A stretch of DNA of 64,000 bases from Avena insularis (Eukaryota > Streptophyta > Magnoliopsida > Poales > Poaceae), in the NCBI GenBank assembly GCA_023614405.1, contig CM042686.1:351610329-351674328 (forward strand), given 5' to 3'. The notes beneath the pieces were generated by a model. That model saw only the letters and a program-made list of their open reading frames with translations, was not told the origin of the DNA and made no database searches. Below are positions 1 through 10,310 of the stretch, in pieces (the stretch's first letter is position 1; the number at the start of each line of letters is the position of its first letter). The translations under genes were made by a program, and so were the position numbers.

Positions 1-288
1 GTGCAAGACAAGGTTAGCAAAGTCGAGAAGGAGAGGGACGTGGCATTAGCCCTGAAGGCTAAAGCAGAGCAAGAATTGACTCAAGCAAGGAATGATCTTC
101 ATCAGGCCAAAGTCCTGCAGTTCACAACTACGAGTATTGACAAGTGCATGAGGAAAAATGCAGAGAAACAATTGAAGCTATGCAAGGAAGATGCTAAAAG
201 GAAGGAGCAGACGATTCGATCCTTGCTCTCGCAGGAAGATGCACATCGGGTTAAGGTTAGAAAGATCAAGGAGATGTGTGATAACTAG
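1..288 (+). CDS. C-terminal end of an unidentified coiled-coil protein (partial)
   Basis: The frame is open from the window edge to a TAG at 286-288, so the true start lies outside. The 95 visible residues are rich in Lys, Glu, Ala and Gln, with heptad-like spacing of hydrophobic residues (for example KVSKVEKERDVALALKAKAEQ), as in a long coiled coil. No catalytic motif is visible. Coiled-coil tails like this end many plant proteins and also the antisense genes of grass Tat/Retand retrotransposons (compare 29034-29377 and 63760-64000), so a retrotransposon origin is possible. The GTG at position 1 is only the window boundary and not a chosen start. Confidence 0.4.
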   Translation: MQDKVSKVEKERDVALALKAKAEQELTQARNDLHQAKVLQFTTTSIDKCMRKNAEKQLKLCKEDAKRKEQTIRSLLSQEDAHRVKVRKIKEMCDN

Positions 289-432
289 TTCTATTTAGCT
301 TAAGATCCGTGCCTTTTTAAGTTGTAATAGTTGTACTTGTTGACCTAGCGGTCTGAACTATTGGCCCCGGAGTCCTGGGAGGAAAAAAATTGGTCGCCCG
401 TTAACTGCTTAACCTGCATTACTTCCTTTTGT

Positions 433-600
433 CGACCAATGCCCTTGGATATTTCGCCTGGCCGCTTCGTCCTCGTGTACAAATAGGAGGCGCCACAGCA
501 CGTCGCTTCGTTGTCCATCCCCTCGTCCTCTCCAATCTCCACCGTGCCGTCGCTTCGTCGTCCATACCCTCGCTCCCTCTCCAATCTCCACCGTGCCGCC
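433..600 (+). promoter_or_regulatory. Putative core promoter and 5' leader with a duplicated 47-50 bp unit
   Basis: A CCAAT box (436-440) is followed 40 bp later by a TATA-like ACAAATA (479-485). The leader then consists of two near-identical C/T-rich units, 501-547 and 548-597, each starting CGTCGCTTCG and ending in TCTCCAATCTCCACCGTGC. The second unit runs directly into the start context of the ORF at 601. C/T-rich leaders are usual in plant mRNAs. Transcription is inferred. Confidence 0.4.
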
Positions 601-1101
601 ATGGAGATGCCCGTGCTGAACTTCTACGAGGCGGTGATGTTCGCGCACTTCGACATCCTCGCGCCGCCAGCCGCGACGGTGCCCCACGGATGGCGCATAA
701 GCTATGCGGGCGTGCCGGTGGCTTTGCTCACTGGCCGAGCCGAGATGGAGAGCAAAATTGTGGCGTGCTGCCGCCAGATGCCCGTGTGGAAGAGGGCGCT
801 GCCCCGGTACGCGACGGCAAGCCCGTACTGGCCGGCGCTGTTCAAGAAGGAGCGGAAGGCCAAGATTGGCAACCGCATCATTGACAGGCGCGTGGTGCAC
901 CGGGATCTCCGCAACCGAGAAGGGCGGGAGAGGTTCTGGTCCGTCCCTGGACGGACCAAGTACACCGTCATCGCTGCCGCTTGCCGCGAAGAGGTGCTCC
1001 GTCTCGCGAACAATGCGGAAAATGTGGAGGTTCCGTCCGACAACGACGAGGAAGCCGGCGGCTCGGAGGACAGTGGCAGTGGAAGTGAAATTGTTGAATA
1101 G
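601..1101 (+). CDS. Unknown 166-residue protein with acidic Ser/Glu tail
   Basis: I do not recognise this protein. ATG at 601 sits in the context GCCGCCATGG, which matches the plant/animal initiation consensus. It is preferred over the upstream in-frame ATG at 511, which lies in the duplicated leader. The body is GC-rich with strong third-position G/C preference, unlike the AT-rich flanks. Residues 1-130 look globular: aromatic-rich start (MEMPVLNFYEAVMFAHFD), two Cys near residues 58-59, a basic stretch KKERKAKIGNR, then a Trp-Ser-Val-Pro segment. The last ~30 residues are acidic and Ser/Gly rich (DNDEEAGGSEDSGSGSE). No signal peptide or membrane segment is seen. A 240-residue minus-strand frame covers the same DNA but lacks a start context and ends inside the leader repeats. 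It may be a real small grass gene or a captured gene fragment. Confidence 0.45.
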   Translation: MEMPVLNFYEAVMFAHFDILAPPAATVPHGWRISYAGVPVALLTGRAEMESKIVACCRQMPVWKRALPRYATASPYWPALFKKERKAKIGNRIIDRRVVHRDLRNREGRERFWSVPGRTKYTVIAAACREEVLRLANNAENVEVPSDNDEEAGGSEDSGSGSEIVE

Positions 1102-2093
1102 TGGTTGAATTAATGTAGGATGTGAAATCACACCTTTGTTTAGAAGAATTTGTGGTTGAATTAATGAAATGCCTTGATTTAGATCTCTGTCTCGATTAAT
1201 TTGTGGAAGAATTTTTGATTTAGATCAATTTCTGCCTTGATTTAGATCTCTGTGCCGGATTGGGAACGTGACCGTGGACCAAAGAGCCCTTTTCTACTAG
1301 TGTATTCTGACATTGGTGGTTTGTTTAAACATAATCTATGTGGATTGTGCCGCATGCAAATGGCACAACCAATATTTATAAAGTGGAAGCACGTACACCC
1401 GGTTACTGGAGATCCGGGAGCTTCGTCAGATGCAGGGGATGCAGGAGCAGAGAGGCGGTGAGATAGATGGGCTCAAGATTAGGCCACAAAGTGGTACTGA
1501 TTTCCTCCTCATCTGGGCATTATCGGTTGCCGTTGCTGCTTATGTTGCCACGTCGTTATGCAGCATCTGAAATAAGTTGTTGCTTCGTGGAGTGTGGCAG
1601 CTTAAATAATTTATTTATGTGCCACTTACATTCAGCCGTATTTGGAGACCTCCTGCCCCTCAGCAATCGTGGAACCGGTGCTACGTGTTTTCAGATAGCA
1701 GTGGCACAATCACAATTTCGGATTCAACTACTGACTCAGGCGTTTCCAAACCCTAAGTCGCGGTACATTTTACTCAAAGAACGTGGTTAGATTGTTTCGC
1801 CCAGCAACATGCCACACACAGAGCTCCAGAATTTAACAGAATTACATATATAGGTTCAAGTTCAACACATTACTATGCATCTTCATTGCCAGCAGCCTTC
1901 TTCTGCAGCCTGGGTGCCAAGCCTTCATGTCCACTGGCTTCTTCATTTCCTGCCTTCTTCCTCTTCCTTGGTGCCAATTTACTTAGCTTCATGTACTCTG
2001 CATCGCCGGGACAATGGGCACCAGAATCGTGTCCAGCATCATATTTCCACTCGTTTTTAATTTCTTACGGCAGCAAAATGACTAACCTGGCAG
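1102..2093. other. Intergenic stretch, no gene recognised
   Basis: AT-richer DNA. 1102-1250 has repeated GATTTAGATC-type phrases (three near-copies of a TTGATTTAGATC motif at about 1174, 1217 and 1236), consistent with a 3' untranslated region of the 601-1101 gene. Only short unsupported frames follow. Confidence 0.4.
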
Positions 2094-2839
2094 TCATGTT
2101 TCGAACCTTGCAGCGCTTCCTGTCAAAGAAACAAGACTGTTGCATAATTGCCCAATATCTACAGAGTAAATAAAACAAAAATTACAATTCAGCATAAACA
2201 TGCGAACCCCAAGAGACCTTTTCTTACAGGAGCTAATTGGGTTCGAGCAACCACCCTGTCCAAGAATAGAAGGGTGACTCCTAGTTACAGCAGCTTCCAC
2301 ATCCAGTACATCACAATTCAGCTCAAACATGCAAGCCGAAGCATACCTTTTCATCAACCCAATTAGCTGACTGTCACACGTTAGAGGAACCATGATGCCA
2401 CGTTCATCCATGAAGTTGAACTTTGCAGTCTGCTTCGGCCATAATTCATCATGATTACATAGAGCAGCAACCATACCAGATATAGTGCAGATTTGCATAG
2501 GCGGTTCTTCCATCGTGATACAATGGTGTCCATACCACTTGCCCTTAGAGTCGTACCTAAAGAGGACTACCGTAACCAAGTAAGGGGGTCCGCAGAGATC
2601 CCACTTGACAGAAAACTGTGGACAAAATATGTTTGTCAGCGTTGGGCTAACAAACAATTTCAGGTTCAGTAGCCAGCTAGCAGTTATAATTAGTGCGAAT
2701 AGCAAAGGGAAGGGTAGCTCACCCGCTTGTAGACAGAACTTCTTCTTCCTTGATAGTAGGATATGCCATCCTCCGAGTTGCTCGGCTCGTCGGCGAAGGC
2801 GGGCTAGAGCCTCGCAATGGCGGCTACGGCATGCGCCAT
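2094..2839 (-). pseudogene. Decayed two-exon gene fragment of unknown function
   Basis: On the minus strand an ATG at 2839 opens a frame that is cut by a TAG near 2805. It then continues to a donor (GTGAGC, intron 5' end at 2722), a 107 bp intron ending TTGTCCACAG, and a second exon from 2615 to a stop at 2094. The exon-exon reading frame is continuous at phase 0, which supports the splice model. Exon 2 contains FSVKWDLCGPPYLVTVVLF and a further ~100 residues with charged and aromatic positions, then a run of Cys-rich repeats. No family is recognised. Its C-terminal part partly duplicates itself: DNA at 2183-2240 resembles 2310-2365, giving the peptides ACMFELNC and VRMFMLNC. The TAG in exon 1 makes a full product unlikely. 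Confidence 0.4.
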
Positions 2840-3059
2840 TGGAGCTCGGGATCAGCGACTAGGTGCAGCAACTGGGCGCAGCAACTTGGTGCTCACATCA
2901 CGGACAGATGACCGACATGAGGGTCTCGACCGTCTACTTCACGGGGCAGTTTAACAGAATGTTTGAATTTGGCAGGGGTGAGATGAGTTTGCCTCGAAAT
3001 GGCCCCTCTCAGTAGTTGGTGGCCCAACATTTTAAAACACGGCAATTTCAGGCAACTTA

Positions 3060-5740
3060 GGTACCGCCATGTGCTGGCCTACGAACTTTGGTACCACAGA
3101 CGAACAGGCCCTGCACTGAGGGAGTGCGGGTATTGCAACATGCGCCATCCTTGACGATCTAGGAGTGCCATGTTGAATAGCTCTATATCCTGAAACCCTA
3201 TACCTCCCATGTGTTTCTATTTGCACATATCATGTCAGGAAACCCAACTAGGCTTGTGCTACCCTTCACGTCATCCCCACCAAAACTTCCTTAGCATCGT
3301 GTTGATATGCTGGCACAATCCCCGAGGCAGGAGGAAACACGCTATAGAGAATATCGGCAATGCTTGTGCAACAGATTTAATAAGAATATCCTTGCCACCC
3401 GCTGAAAGTAATTTCTCCAGCCATCCTTGTATCTTGCTCCAAATTCTAACTTTGATATAGTTGAAAGCGCCACTTCTAGAATGCCCAACGCCCGAGGGCA
3501 TCACCAAATATTTTTCATTAAGGTCTCACTGCGAACATCGAGGACCACCATGATAGCGTTCTTCACTCTAGTAGGGCAGCCCTTGCTGAAGAAAATTGAG
3601 AACTTATCCCTATTAACTCTCGGGCCAGATGCCAAGCAATCTAGGTCTAACACATCTTGCACTTTCCCCGCACTCATTGTATCTGCCTTGAAAAGAAATA
3701 GACTATCATTGGAGAAAAGGCAGTGACTAACCGCTGGAGCTAATGGTGCCACCTGTAATCCATGGAGCTCTGGTGAAAAACTATGGTGTTTTAGAAGGCA
3801 CGAGAGGCCCTCTGCTGCCAAAAAGAACAAATATGGTGAGATTGGGTGACCCTATCTTACCCCTCGAGTCGGTAAAAACTATTGTAACATCCCTCCATTG
3901 AACAGAACCTGGAAGGACACCGTGGTGACTAGCCGCATCACCATTTGATCCCATAATCGATGAAAGACTAGCTTGACCATAAAAACCTCGAGGTAGCTCC
4001 ACTCCAGCTAGTCATAGGATTTGCACATGTCCAGTTTCAATGCACAAAACCAATTATTCATTGCTTGGTTCCGCTTCATGAAATATAGGCACTCATAAGC
4101 GGTAATAATGTTGTTTGTAATCAGCCTTCCCGGCACAAAATCTGACTCCTCCTCTAATACGATGTCTAGTAGACACACCTTCATCCTATTTGCCAAAACT
4201 TTAGATGCAATCTTATAAATAACATTGCATAAGCTAATTGTCCTGGACTGTCCCAAATTCTCTAGGCTCGCACACTTTGGTATCAGAACTATCAAAGTCT
4301 GATTAATCTCTCGCATGTCCTCTTCGCCTCGAAGAACTGGGAGAACCATGAGTGTCACCTCCTCCCCACATATGTCCCAATGAGTTTGAAGGAAATGTGT
4401 CGGGTAACCATCAGGCCCAGGGGCCTTTGTGGGGAACATTTGAAGGAGGGCACTTTTGACCTCACTTTCAACAATCGGCTCTAGAAGCTTGTCATTCATC
4501 TGTGCCGATACCTTGCATGGAATAACATTGATGACCTCCTCCATGCTCAACTCCCTCTGATCTATAGAGGTCCTCGTAAAATCTTGTAGCCAACATGGCC
4601 ATCCCTTGTTCGTCCTTCATGAAAAATCCATCTACCCGCTTCTGTCTTGTGATGCGGTTTCTCTTTTTTCTTTGGCTAGAACACTGGTGGAAAAAAGCAA
4701 GTGTTGTAGTCTCCCTCCACTAGCCACTGAATTCTAGAACGTTGTCGCCACATCACCTCCTCTTTGTTGTGTAATTCCACCAAACTTTCCCGAACCTTGA
4801 TATCCTCATAAGATCTCAAGGCGGTTATTTAGTTGCTTGATCTTCCTTTGGACGTGTCCAAAGGTATTCCTGACCCATGTCTCCAAAGAACCCGAGACCA
4901 TGGTTAGTTTCTCCTTAATTGTTTCATCGTTGTTGCATTGCCCTTCTCCTGCCAGACTTCATCAAGATGCGGTTTAAACTGCTCATGTGACTCCCACATG
5001 ACCTCATGTCTGAAGATCTGTCTTCAGTACTCCTTCGCTGCTGCGCCGATTCACGCCAATGTAAGAAAATCGGGCAGTGGTCAGACGCTGCCCCCGTCAA
5101 ATGAAGTAAAATCGCACCTAGGAACATCTCACTCCCAGGGGCCGTGGCTAGTGCACGCTCGAGCCGAACCTTGCAGAACGTCCCTCTCGCCATTCTCTTA
5201 TCGTATGTCTATCAGTTCCCTTTGAATACCAAGTGAGCCAGCTCATAGACATGGATAGCATCTCAAAAGCCTGCAATCTGGGCCAATCTTCGATCAACCA
5301 CCCCCTCATGATCATGTTGGTGTAGTACCTCGTTATAGTCACTGATGCAAACCCACGGCAATGGCGACAATGACTTGATACGCTTCATCATGTCCCAAGT
5401 TTTGTACCTTTCAGATACTTGGTCTTCTCCATAGAAACAAGACAGCCTCCATTGTTCCCCACCCGACTCCACGATCCTTGCATCTAGATGATATCGACAA
5501 AATGGCAAAACATCAAGAGTTATGTCATTATTCCAAAACATCTCGAGGCCACCACTGCGCCTCATGCTGCTTACAACAAAACAATTATCATAACCGAGTT
5601 AGTCCCTCAACCTGAGATTTATGTATCTATGTTTCGACTACAAAAAACATGGTAGGTTTAAAACGCTTCACTAGACCGTGAAGCTCTCGATCTATCACAT
5701 CGCTTTGCAGCCCACGACAGTTTCAACATATGCGACTCAT
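3060..5740 (-). pseudogene. LINE ORF2: endonuclease-reverse transcriptase (dead)
   Basis: ATG at 5740 lies 2 nt past the ORF1 stop. The sixth codon is TGA where the family has Trp before NCRGL (the conserved WNCRGL start of the endonuclease domain). Endonuclease remains: RSGGLEMFWNNDI, CISDYNEVLHQHDHEG (about 5263-5565) and SDHCPIFLHW (about 5080). Reverse transcriptase remains: KAPGPDGYP, IPKC, NVIYKIASKVLANRMK, VPGRLITNNIITAYE and LDMCKSYD (4008-4550). The frame then shifts (3781-4002, then 3501-3830). The catalytic F-A-D-D box reads F-S-N-D (LFSNDSLFLF), losing one catalytic Asp. Downstream conserved block WSKIQGWLEKLLSAGGKDIL is at 3271-3507. Inactive by several criteria. Confidence 0.85.
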
Positions 5741-5742
5741 TG

Positions 5743-6836
5743 CTATTGGCGGTACTCCTCACGGGATCTTGCCCCCTCAGTGTTGATGCCATACGTCCTT
5801 GGATGCTTCGGATCAGGTTTCACCGGTGACACTTGTGTCCCCTTTTCCTCGGCTTCCAGTGCTATTCCCAGATTCTTTCGAGCACCCTCTTATGATCCCT
5901 TAGTGATCTGTAGAAAAGTATCTCTCTTGCCCCTGCCCAGCGGGTTGCTGCCCTTGCTGGGAGGTGATTCACCCGGAGGGCGCTTGTGAGAGTCCTCACC
6001 TCTCCCTCTACCCCTTCCTCCACCTCCTCCACCATTATTTCCATCATGCGGAGGGGCCCAGTTTCGCACTCCCACAGACTACGCATGCCAATCTTGTCCT
6101 GGAGCAATCGTCCAGGTATCATACTGTTTAGCCTCTGTCTCATGGACACTGTCTCCACATTCCTAGTCACCATGACCAAACAAGCCACACACGTCGCAAA
6201 ACCATGGCAGCTTCTCATACAGAACTAAGAAAGTCATTCACTCCGTCGCCTCCGGGTGCAGACCGACCACCCTAGTAAGGGGTTTATTAACGTCAAGCTC
6301 AACTCTCACACGAACGAAACTAGTGTCGCTCGCTCCAAGAGCATAGAGATCAACGCTCAACACCTCTCCAATCCGAGACACCATGTCCTTCACTATCTCT
6401 TTCTTGCGAAACAGTGGAGGGATACCCGTATCTAAACCCATGCGTGGGTGCGATTCAGAGTCACGGTTTCTGGATCCGCCATCCCATCGTAGGGTTCGAG
6501 CATCACGCCCTGCTGCCTGAAAATACAGGGTCCTTCATTTATCATTCGGTTCTAGTCTCCAAGACAAGACACCTGAAGGATGAAAAGATTGTCCTCCACC
6601 GAGCGAATTGTCCACTTCTTCGCTAAACCCCAAGCAAAACCCATCTTCTGGAAAAAGGGCCGGTTCCCAAAGTGCATATTTGTGTGAACTACCTGCGGGC
6701 TCACAAACACTTCCCGCGGCAAGACCACATCATCCAACTCTTCCTCCTTGAGTACTAGCTTTTTCAATAGTTCCTGCAGATCCAATGGTGGAGCAGAGCC
6801 CAACGACCTGCCCTCCCTCGGGATCTTAGCCGCCAT
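5743..6836 (-). pseudogene. LINE ORF1: nucleic-acid binding protein (frameshifted)
   Basis: The start ATG at 6836 gives MAAKIPREGRSLG, then an acidic-hydrophobic block LLKKLVLKEEELDDVVLP and SVEDNLFILQVSCLGD, the hallmark of the DUF4283 domain carried by plant L1 ORF1. Following segments in shifted frames (6238-6441) resemble the CCHC-type zinc-binding domain, with Cys residues near 6180-6210. A Gly/Arg-rich stretch lies at about 6000-6060. The last frame ends at TAG 5743-5745. At least two frameshifts occur. In intact elements this protein coats the RNA. Confidence 0.75.
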
Positions 6837-7060
6837 GGAGCCGGTCCGACATGAGGTCGAATCCAATCTCCCCCCACCCTAGCTCCTCCCCGTCCCATCA
6901 AGGCCGGGCAGTCATGCAAGGACGATCCCTTGATCAACCCAAGTGATGAAAAGATTGGAGAGGAGGTCAGAGGTGATCGATACCGGAGAAAAATCACTCG
7001 CCGCCGCGATCACCAGCAAGCGCCCTCAACCCTAGTTTCTTAGGTTCATGTTACTAGTGG

Positions 7061-7585
7061 CTGCTCTTTTTTTCCCAAATATCCAAATACCGAAGTCTGA
7101 TTTTGAGAAACTTCCTAGTTCAGTTACACTTGGATCGGCAAGTCACCGTTTGGAGCAGGATCTTACCTTGCGTCGAAGCTCGGGGATGCTGCCTGCTAGG
7201 AGCGCGCTACAAATTATTTACGTATAAACTAGCAGTCCCCTCCGTCCTGGGAATTGGGGGATATAAAAAATGAGGGTTGGGTCTCCCGGCCGTGGGCGCT
7301 GCGGCATTACATCAAACACGTCGTGGGCATGTGGAGGCAGAAGTTTGGCTGAAGGAGAGGTTACTTCTGCGCGCGGCAATAAGAGGAATCCGGCGTCTCC
7401 CCCATGGACACGACGCGGGGAAGCAAACTGAAGAGAAGGCATACTCCTCGGCCAGGTCATCATACATCATCACGTGTGTTCAGCCGAAGAATGAGCAGGG
7501 CAACTGCCGCACCTTCAGCCGAAGAATCTTTTCTTTTTAATTCTTCAGCCGAAGAATCTCAATCGGGCATACGCTTGTGAGTATA
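7061..7585. other. Gap with small palindromic repeats
   Basis: No gene recognised. Three copies of TTCAGCCGAAGAAT occur at about 7480, 7514 and 7543. The last is the perfect palindrome ATTCTTC-AGCC-GAAGAAT (7540-7557). A frame at 7277-7540 (+) has no recognisable product. Confidence 0.4.
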
Positions 7586-8295
7586 AGAGAAGTTCAAGTT
7601 ACCCCTAAACTTGCATGGTTCACTTTACAACCCTGAACTTTTATTTTGGTTTAAATTATAACCCTGAACTCTAAAAGGAGTTCACACTTCACATTATCCT
7701 CTTCCTAATCGGTTCTTGACATGATTTTCTCTGGTTTTTCTTGCCACTACATCTGTTTTGCTCTCCTCGGCAGCCAATTATCATCCCAGTCAAATTATTC
7801 ACATGTTGAGAGAAACTTGTTGTTTCAGTTGCAATTTCAAACTTTGGGTTTAAAACCAAACTACATATAAATCTTTGAATAAGATCCGTTCAGTATCTAA
7901 TCTTGCAAAATATTAAGCTAAAAGTGACATAATAATGGAGAAAAACTTGTTTTAGTTTCGGTCTTCAATTGAAACTGCACATAATTTTTTGAAGAAAAAA
8001 AAGTAAATCAAGCATGATTCGTTGATAGATCTAGCACGGTCTATGCTCACGCTTACCAATGGTTTAAGAGAACCTATTGTTTTAATTTCGGCATGACATG
8101 ACAAAGAGGAGAGGGGTAAAAATCTAATGTGGCAATTATTAACTAGGTCAAAATTTGAGTCAAGCATGTCCAAAACTAGTCAGTTGAGAACAATAGGATA
8201 TTGTAGAGTCTAGGGTTGTAATTTTGAACCAAATCAAAGTTTAGAGTTGTAAACTTAACCCTAGGAGAGGTGTGGGGGTAATTTGGACTTCTCTC
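7586..8295. mobile_element. Inverted-repeat MITE (~710 bp), Mutator-like or unclassified
   Basis: The ends are inverted: GAGAAGTTCAAGTTACCCC at 7587 and the complement of GGGGTAATTTGGACTTCTC ending at 8294. The similarity continues inward for roughly 120 bp (ACAACCCTGAACTTT...TTTGGTTTAAATTATAACCC against the reverse of the right end). No transposase is encoded, so it is non-autonomous. Flanks CTTGTGAGTATAA and CTTGAGTCGATAA are similar and could be a decayed 9-11 bp target duplication, which would suit a Mutator-like element. Confidence 0.65.
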
Positions 8296-8728
8296 TTTCT
8301 TGAGTCGATAAAATACCTCAACCAGAACAACGAGACCGTCTCCTATGTGACATGTATATCGGGCAATTTCCTCGTTACTTTTAGCCCTTGTCCATCTGTC
8401 TCCATCTGACAACACCGCTAGAATGGGATGCTGAATCCGGCTGCCAACCTCCAAGAACCATGCAATGGAGCAAGAACTTTCCCGTGAATGTTTGATATGT
8501 TGAAACCATATCTATGAACTTTGTAGTGTATATGTGATATTCTAACATATTTGCATCGTATCTATAGTTTCTGACATGTATTTTAATGACTGTGGATTTT
8601 CCACGAAGTCCCCTTTTTTGGGTTTTAACTCTACAAACAAGATAATTATGTTTTTCTTCTGAATTTTTCCACGCAAGTTTTTATCCGGAACAAAGACCAA
8701 AGAACATTTGATGGGCCAGGAGGTAGCC
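8296..8728. other. AT-rich gap, nothing recognised
   Basis: No coding or repeat signature beyond short T-rich runs. Confidence 0.3.
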
Positions 8729-10305
8729 TATAACACCCCAATATTTAGGCCCGGATGAGTTGTAGGAATAGTTATTGTGCAATTGCATTCATGCATAGAA
8801 AATTTGGGAAATTTTCATGCATTTGTTCAAAACACAAAGTAAGTGAAGTTTATCTTCTCCCAAGATTTAAGTTTATAGTATCTGGTGAGTTCTTTGAATT
8901 CCAACATGACCTTTGTGGAAATATTAGGTTTTGGGAGGAAAAAATTTGAATTCAAGCCAAATAATTCACATGTGAGAGGTAGAATTTGAATTTAGAATAA
9001 GAGAAATGAATAGATAAATAAATATCACGGTATACTAAATTTACACAATATATTAGAATAACTATTCCAAAATGGAATAGATATTACAATTTGTACAACA
9101 TTTAATAATACTAACAATGAGAGATTAAACTAATACAATAAAGAATTAGAGGTTACACATAATTAATACCCAAAAGAGTATTTTACAATATTGCTTTGAA
9201 AGTACAAGTAACAAAGGAAATTATAAGGATGGAATAAAATTATGAATTAGGTATTATAAAGAGAGGTATTCTTACTCATATGAATTTCCTTACAACATTT
9301 ATTATATGTTACAATGTACAAAAGTAAAAAAATAAGATTACAAGAAGAGTACAAAAAATTCCTGAACTAAAGCTTCATCTTCTCAATCTTCTTAATCTTA
9401 TTTTCCTACAAAGAAGAAACATATCAAACAAGGAAATGTGGGTTGTAGATTAGAATGTATGCATCTCCAATAGATATGCATGTTCCCAAATATCAATCTT
9501 CTTAATCTTACAAACACTACACATCCATATAAAATAGTACAACAATGGTATATCAACATCTTTCCTCTCGCACACACATCTTCTAGTCGAACAACGCATC
9601 AATAGAAGTACATCTACAACTCATCCAACGACCATTTGCTTTGGTCAAATCAACCATATCACCAAGAACCATAACATCTATATGATCATTTAGTGGAGCA
9701 GGCTAGCATCATAAGGAGGAGTAGGCTAGCAGCATAAGAAGAGGAACAAGAGCAAATCAAGTAGATCAAGCAAGTGGGAGAAGATGACAAGAGGATTTTT
9801 AGAGGCTTATTGGTATAAGGTCATCAAGCCACCAACTAAGCACATAAATCTCATCTTGGATAAGTAACTAGGATTGAGAGAGCAAACAATAGCAGATCAA
9901 GAAGCTCAAGTTACAGTACAACAAACTTCAAAGGAGAAGCAGGTAGAAATCAATTATCCCCATAAACTCGATCATGAAGCACTTTTCCTAAGACTCTGCA
10001 CGGACATATGTGGGAAAAAGAGGATAAATGACCCTATTTAATCTCAAACCAGGTACCCTGCAACTAGAATATTTTTAGGAGGGTTGGAGGATTATTTCTC
10101 TCGCTATTGGAGAGAATTGCGTTGCAAAAATCATCACAGAGAAGTAGAAAGCCAAATTTCAGTATTTGTTCTTATAGAAATTTATTTCTCAGCTTATGCA
10201 TCACTGACTAGGATAGCATATCAAGAACAATATATGTTCTTATCAGTTTAGTTCAAAGAATATTTGGATAAAGAGTTGTTATCATATTTACATACAAATG
10301 GTATG

Positions 10306-10310
10306 TTAGT
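10306..10310. repeat. Target-site duplication of RLG-1 (left)
   Basis: TTAGT, matched exactly at 18481-18485. Confidence 0.85.

Larger units (their letters stand above)
3035..7060 (-). mobile_element. Degenerate L1-type LINE
   Basis: Minus-strand order from high to low coordinates: 5' leader, ORF1 (DUF4283-like and CCHC-type nucleic-acid binding), ORF2 (apurinic endonuclease, reverse transcriptase, maturase-like region). This is the order of plant L1 elements, which are copied by target-primed reverse transcription in the nucleus. The sequence stops near 3035-3060, before the zinc-finger/RNase H end usual for the family. Many frameshifts and stops are present. Ends are approximate and no target-site duplication was established. 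Confidence 0.85.

Noticed and set aside
409..1131. 240-residue minus-strand frame over the 601-1101 gene
   Set aside because: Arg/His-rich shadow typical of the reverse of a GC3-rich gene; lacks promoter and start context.
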